Assembly (NCBI GenBank): GCA_905221605.1
Contig: CAJNDS010002475.1
Span: 97,001 to 161,000, forward strand
DNA from: Symbiodinium natans
Lineage: Eukaryota > Sar > Dinophyceae > Suessiales > Symbiodiniaceae
Reading direction: 5' to 3'
DNA: 64,000 nucleotides
Shown here in pieces: positions 50,400-57,421 of the stretch (position 1 is the stretch's first letter; each line of letters begins with the position of its first letter). Both the position numbers and the translations under genes were made by a program. Below the pieces are notes generated by a model. That model made no database searches and was not told where the DNA came from. It saw only the letters and a program-made list of their open reading frames with translations.

Positions 50400-53231
50400 A
50401 GAACATGGAGAGCGGCTGCTGTACCAGCAGCAGGAGAAACTCTTCTCCCATAAACTCCTGAAGCGTAAAATGCCATGAGTATGAGCCCCAATACCCGCAC
50501 AACTGTTCTCTTAGGGCTTTTCTAATTTAGAGGTGCCCCACAATGACCTGGCAGCACTCTCACGACCGGAATTCAGGTCATCCAGAGTGTAGCAAGTGGG
50601 ACGCTCAGATTTGGGGTGGTAGGGCCTGGGACGTAGCAGCTTACAGCTTGGGTCACGAACACTCAACAACGAATTTGGTAGCACCTTCTTGCCGCGAACG
50701 TGCTCCCGCTAGTGCACTTGAAGGCTTCCGAGTCGGGCTTAAAGCTTGGAGTTTGGGGAACCTGTGTCTAATCTGCAGCCCATCAAGAACGGATTTTTGG
50801 GTAACTACCTCCTCAAGAGATGATTGGCGACACGGGGGAAGGCCACCGGTCATGTGTGTACATAGCCCTTCAGAAGGATCCATGTCATTCCGGCAGTGCA
50901 GTGTCATGTTGGCTCGGCTCGGCTTGAAACAGGAGATTAGTCGGGGCTTAGGCCTAGGCACACCCTTCACGCGTTCCTTCTGCTAAAACCGCCATCCCAC
51001 CCCTAATCCCAACCTCCAAACCTTTCAGCCCCAAGCCCTGCAGCCTTAGGGTCTAGGAATTAGGGTTTAAAAGGTTAGGGTTTAGGGCCCCTTAAGGCCC
51101 TTCAACCCCTCCAGGTGCCACTTGTTCGACTTTGACTTGTCATGGCACTGCTTGGAATGCCACATCCTCGGGGGGATGGGAGATTCGGGGGACCAAATGT
51201 AGGGTTTAGGGTGCATATAGGGCTCACCTTGGGACGAAATGAACCCCAAAAGGGTTTGTGGTTCATATACCTTAGAAGGCATTACAGTAGTACAGGGTAA
51301 ATTACCCTCAACTTTAGGGTTAATTTGGTCCCCAAGGAAATTCCTGGTTTATGTCGTTGGAGGGGTCTTATTGGTTTATGTGTGTGGCAGTGGGACCCGT
51401 TCCCTTTTCTTCAAGGTTCCCTTACAAAGCAACAAACCCAAAGCAATGGTGCCCTCATTTATGATATATGGTTACTGGGGCACCAAGGTGTTGGTTGACA
51501 TCGATTCTCCGGCTGCGGCTTTTGAGCGGTTACAAAAGAGGCGACAGATATTCCAAGCAGGGTATTGGGGGCTTTCCAAAAGTTGGCCTCTGCACAACAC
51601 TTGCTACACAGACAAGGCACGTGAGGAGAGACTTTGCAGTTTAGATGCCCAACTCCGTAAGAAACGCCATTGAAACCACGTCGAAATGTCCTACAACGGC
51701 GGGTGAAGGGGCGACAACTGCTTTGTTTTTACCCACGTGGCTGTTGACTTCCAAGCCCCTCAACCAGTCGAAAAAGCAGAGCAGCAGGGTAAAAGAGCCG
51801 GGCCCCGAAGTGCTCAAAACCAAGAGCAGTACGACGCGACTTTAAAACCTCAACGCTGAGGCAACCCCGGATACGACCTCTGGGTCGATGGTTGCTTCCT
51901 TCCGTGCCCGGCGGGGCAGCCAGGGTCCTCAGATTAACCAGGGCCTGTTCAGGAGGAGTTTATTTTGGGGTGTGTGTGGGTAAGTGCTTTGTAAGACTTA
52001 TCAGATGCATTCCTGAAGAGGTGTTCCAGCATGGCTTTTGGATAGCTAAGGGCTTGTCGTTCGTCGGGCGAAGGGCCTCAGCCCTCGGCTTGAGGGGGGT
52101 GAATAAACTTATCTCCTTCGAAGGGCGCTCCCTAGCTTGGGGACCAAATGAACCCTAAAAGGGTTTATGGTTCATATACCTTCATGTGAATTATAGTAGA
52201 ACAGGGTATATGACCCCAATTTTATAGGGCTCATGTGGTCCTGAAGGTACATAAAAAGCATGCCACCGATCTGGGGTTTTGGCTTTTAGGGGGAGTTGAG
52301 GTCGAACTGCCCATGCAAATTCAAGGTATCGATATGGATACGACTGCCTCGCGCGCTGGCCTTGGGAGTCTTCAGTTTCAGGGCTTCGGAGCCAAAGGGC
52401 TGAAGGTTATGGAGAATCTTGGTCAGGGTTTAGGGTTTTGGGTTTTGAGTTTTGGGTTTTGGGTTTGGGGTTTAGGGTTTAGGGTACAGGTTCCCATGAA
52501 AAGAAGAATTCATTTGGGGCTCCTGGTGCCTTTTTTTTGCGACGGCCACGAGCGAACCTGGAGCAAGTGACCTTAAAGACAGAATGGAACCTAAACGCAG
52601 CTAAGCAGCCTAAACTTTTGAGAAGCCCTTTTGGTGGACCGTGTGGCAGTGTGTGTTGTTGTGGAAACAGGAATGCAGAGGGTCCCTGGTCGCGCCTTCC
52701 AAAAACCCTGAACCCTAAACCGTAAACCGTAAACCCTAAAGCCTAAACCCTAAACCCTAAACCCCCGAAGCCACCTAAGCTCGAAGCGATTGCTCAGGTG
52801 CCCTCGGAACTGTGATGTCTGCGTGGGGGGACTTGCCCATGAGTGCCAGGCAGTTCAGCTGAAGTTCTAGGATACTGGAGGACTCCAGCTCTAAAGAATG
52901 CCAGCGTCAAAAAGCAAAGTCCCAGATCCCAACGCTCCCAACGCTCCCAACGCTTTGGCCTGCTTCCCCTCTTATGGGAAAGGGCCAGGTACCTAACAGG
53001 CATGACACCTGCAGCAGCAAGCTCCAACCTTTTGAAAACTCGTTCGAATCTACAGCCAAGTCTGCCGTGTGCCCTTCATTCTGAAACCGTACGCCCTACA
53101 CCCGCTCTCCAATGAAAGCTGTCCACCACAAGCGCCTGATCATTGAGTTTACCATCCTAAATCCCTTTTAGCCCATCGGGAAGCGGAAATGCGATGTTTG
53201 CAGCAGCTTTTCACTTACGTCGTTTAGAAGT

Positions 53232-53291
<60 letters not shown>

Positions 53292-56200
53292 GGGCAGCTC
53301 TCCCTTCGGGGGGGGGCTAAGCGTGCATAGAGAGAGAGAGAGAGANNNNNNNNNNNNNNNNNNNNNNNNNNNNNNNNNNNNNNNNNNNNNNNNNNNNNNN
53401 NNNNNNNNNNNNNNNNNNNNNNNNNNNNNNNNNNNNNNNNNNNNNGGGGGGGGGGGGGGGGGGCTTGACTCTTGAGGAGGTTTGGGTTTTGGATGCTCGC
53501 AAGTTGGAGTTTTCCAGGATCAGGACGTTTCTAAGCGGGTGTGCCCTGAGCGTAAAAACTGCCAGCGACATTTCGGACGGGCACGCCCAGAAACCCATCG
53601 AAGGGACAACGGGTTTTTGGGTTTGTCTGGACTGTCGAACTGCCGAGCCCGGTCGGTGTAGGCTTTAGCCCTAGACCCTAAACCCTAAGCCCTAGGCCTT
53701 CAGGGTTGGAGGTTTGAGGAGTTCGAAAGGTCTTAAATCTTTGAGGCGTTCGACTGTCTCCCGGCTTCAGTGTTCAGTTTCCCATCTTCCCATCCAACTT
53801 CTACGCCCTTACTTCAGGGAATTGCCGCTGAATCCTGGTTACCCTTCTAGACCCCAAATAGAATAGAACCGCCTTAAAGGGATCCCCAAAATCCCTATTT
53901 TCGGACACCCCCCCATGTAGAGCTTTGCAGTTTGGATTCAGAGTTTGGGTCGATCCGCTCAACCGGCCAAGGAGATGCATCCAATGCGGAAAGTGCGCCA
54001 CCGATATTCTTGCGGGTTCTTGGGTGACCCTAAACCCTAAACCCTAAACTCTAAACCCTAGACCCTTTACACGTCCAGGGCTTTGGGTTTAGGGATCCCC
54101 TTTTAGCAGTTTAGCTGCGGCAGTACCCTAAACCCTAAACCCTAAACCCTAAACCCTAAACCCTAAACATGTCCTCCTTTAAGCTTTTTAGCGGCCACGT
54201 GGGCCTTCATCACTGGCTGTTAAATCTGGGCGCGGCGTCATGGGATTCCTCTTCGGCTTCGGGACCTCGAAGCAGAGGGTTGAAGGTTGAGAGTCGAGGG
54301 TTTAGGGTTTAGGGTTTAGGGTTTAGGGTTTAGGGTTTAGGGCTTAGTTGAGTTGACACTGTAGATTGCCTTCTGCTAAGCCATCAACACTGCCCGGAGC
54401 TGCAGCCACCGCAATCCTAAGCTACTCAAGCCCCAAATTCGCAAGAAGCCTGGAAGCCTCAACCCCTAACCCCGCTAGGTTCCCCCCTTAAACAACCTTA
54501 ACTAGGTTTAATCATCGCTAAACAGCTTCAATGAGGGGGGAACCTAGGGGGGTAGTAAAGAAGGGGGCAGAAGGGGTACCCTAAACCCTAAGCCCGAAAC
54601 CCTAAACCCTAAACCCCTTAAAGGCCTTGAGGGTCAGGGATTCGAGGTTGATGGGGGATGACTTCGCCAAGACCACAGCCCTGAAGCGAGACTTCGCCAA
54701 GTTTCTGCACCTCAAACCCGAAGACCTCCGTTTTGTTTTGTCCAAGCCCCCCTTAACCCTAAACTCTAAACCCTAAACCCTAAACACCGCCGCCCCACGG
54801 CGCCCAGGCACTGCATCGACTGCAACTCACTGTACAATTGTTTCGAGTGCGAGGTGCCCGCCATGGCTGTTAGACAGGCATATGCCTTCATTTTCACACA
54901 CGAGCACGAAGTTAGGCGGCGTTCTTTGGCGCAGGATCCGTGAAGCTTCCCTACTGACCCTACTTCCGCCCTTAAACCCTGAAAGCGGAAAGCTGTCTGT
55001 AAGAAAGAGGCCGTGGGCCCGTAAAGAGCAGCGATGGCTCCCAAGATTCGAAACGCAAGAATCTTTGGTGTGTGCTTTGGGCTTAGAGGCCTCACAGGTA
55101 ACGTCCCGGATTCCGTAATGTTGGCGGCCAAGCGGGCCGAGACCTATGAACTTACATGAGCCAATTTTTCTTGGCTCATCAAGCGCGCTCTAGCACGACC
55201 AAACAGAGCCATGAAATCATATGAACACATATATCAATCAGCGCATATCATGACTAAACCCTAAACCCTAAACCCTAAACCCTAAACATGTCGAAACACA
55301 TGACAACCTATGAAAGCACCTGGTAAGTCGGGCAGGCCGGCGCGACGCTTTTTCGTGGCATCTGCTACTTGATCCTTGGCTTTGTCGTTGACGAAGCTAC
55401 AATAGGGAGACCCTAAACCCTAAACCCTAAACCCTAACCCCTAAACCCTAAACTTTTAGGAGGGGGGTTCAGATTTCAGCCAAGGATCCCCCTTGGAACC
55501 GTCGACTCCACTGTCGACTTCCAGGAGCCAGGAGCCTCAGAGACTAAGTTGCGCTCTCACTATCTTCAATCCCCTTATAAGCCGAGGTGGGAGCGTTTAG
55601 GGTTTAGGGTTTAGGGTTTAGGGTTTAGGGTTTAGGGTTTAGGGTTTAGGGTTTAGGGTTTAGGGTTTAAGGTTTAGGGTTTAGGGTTTAGGGTTTAGGG
55701 TTTAGGGTTTAGGGTTTAGGGTTTAGGGTTTAGGGTTTGGTTTAGACTCGCTCCCTTGGAAAGAAAAAGAAGCAAGACCCACAGCCCACAAAGCCCCAAA
55801 CCAGGGCACAAGGTGCATCTGTCGGTCTTCATGCATGCATGCACACATCGCCTGCACCAACCGAAGCCAATCCGAAGGCACCAAAATGATGCAGGGGAAA
55901 GCTGAACCCTAAACCTAAATCCTCAACCCTAGACTGCCTGAAGCTTCAAGCCAGACCCCCGGCCTGGTAGTTCTGAGTCATCCTGCTCCCGTCAACGGCA
56001 AGACCCTCCTGTGATCCGAGTTGCAGCGCCCAGGTACCTGTCTTCTGGCGCTGGAGCCACTTGGGACCGCCTCCGAGTGAGAGAGAGAGAGAGAGAGAGA
56101 GGGCGAGCGAGAGAGGTGTAGACCAAGGGACAGATGGACAGCAACAGTGCACAAAATTCCGGAGTACGAAGATTGAAGAGTGTTGAAGATCTGGACACCT

Positions 56201-57361
56201 TACGTTCTGAAGCCAAGCTTTTGGGCTAGCTTGTGAGAGAGCCGTCAAGCTTTGTGCTTTCGAGAATGTGCAGTTCAGAGTGGGCATGGCAAGGGGGGGG
56301 GGGGGGGGCGTAGTTATACCCTAGTGTGCTTAACAGGGGTTTGGGGTGAAATGTAGGGGTTGGAATAAGTACTAGTAGTATTCCCTTAGGGTCCCTTTGT
56401 AATGAGAATAAAATAACCCCCGAAACCCTATTCGAATTATTAGATAGAGCCCCTAAACCCAAACCCTAAACCCCAAACCCTAAACCCTAAACCCTAAACC
56501 CTAAACTCTAACCCCTAAAACCCTAAGCCCTAAACCCTAAACCCTAAACCCTATTCTAATGATTACGGCCCCTATGTTACTTTACCGTGAGAGGACCCCA
56601 ACGATGCTCCCAGCTGGCAGCTCCTCGCGTCCCAGCCCGGGGGCCCAGACTCAAGGGTGTAGGGTTCAGGGTTCAGGGTTCAGGGTTTAGGGTTTACGGT
56701 CTAGGGTTTAGGGTTTAGGGTTTAGGGTTTAGGGTTTAGGGTCCGGGTTTAGGGTTTAGGCGGTTTAGGGTTTAGGGTCCGGGTTTAGGGTTTAGGGTTT
56801 AGGGTTTAGGGTTTAGGGTTTAGGGTTTAGGGTTTAGGGTTTAGGGTTTAGGGTTTAGGGTTTAGGGTTTAGGGTTTAGGGTTTAGGGTTTAGGTTTTGG
56901 GAAACCCCGCTCTGGCACAGACAGCCTTCAGCCGTGCACGCGCGCGCTCACGATGAGACATGACAAAAACAAAACACAGTGACCTGGATCCTAAAACAGT
57001 TAACCCCCCACACTTTTGAAGGCCCTCTGAACCGGGCGCAGCATTATGCGCTCAGCCCTAAACCCTCAAGCTACACGCCCTAAGCGCTTTGAGAGATGAA
57101 CGAACCCTGAATCACGAAGGCCCTATAAACCCCCTTTCAACCCCAAAACCCCAAAAAAAGACCCTAAACCCCAAACCCCCTAAACCCCAAACCCCCCAAA
57201 CCCCCCAAACCCCCCAAACCCCCCAAACCCCCCAAACCCCCCAAACCCCCCAAACCCCCCAAACCCCCCAAACCCCCAAGAACCCAAAACAACACCCAAA
57301 CCCTCCAAAAACCCTAAACCCCAATCCCCAACCCCGCCCCAAACCCCCCCCCCAACCCCCC

Positions 57362-57421
<60 letters not shown>

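Noticed and set aside
50318-50500. Reverse-strand open frames with poly-Asp or poly-Arg
   Set aside because: They only translate the GTC triplet repeat.
55157-55180. Hairpin ATGAGCCAA / TTGGCTCAT, considered as a dinoflagellate spliced-leader relic
   Set aside because: It is a good palindrome but does not match the spliced-leader sequence, and none was seen elsewhere by eye.
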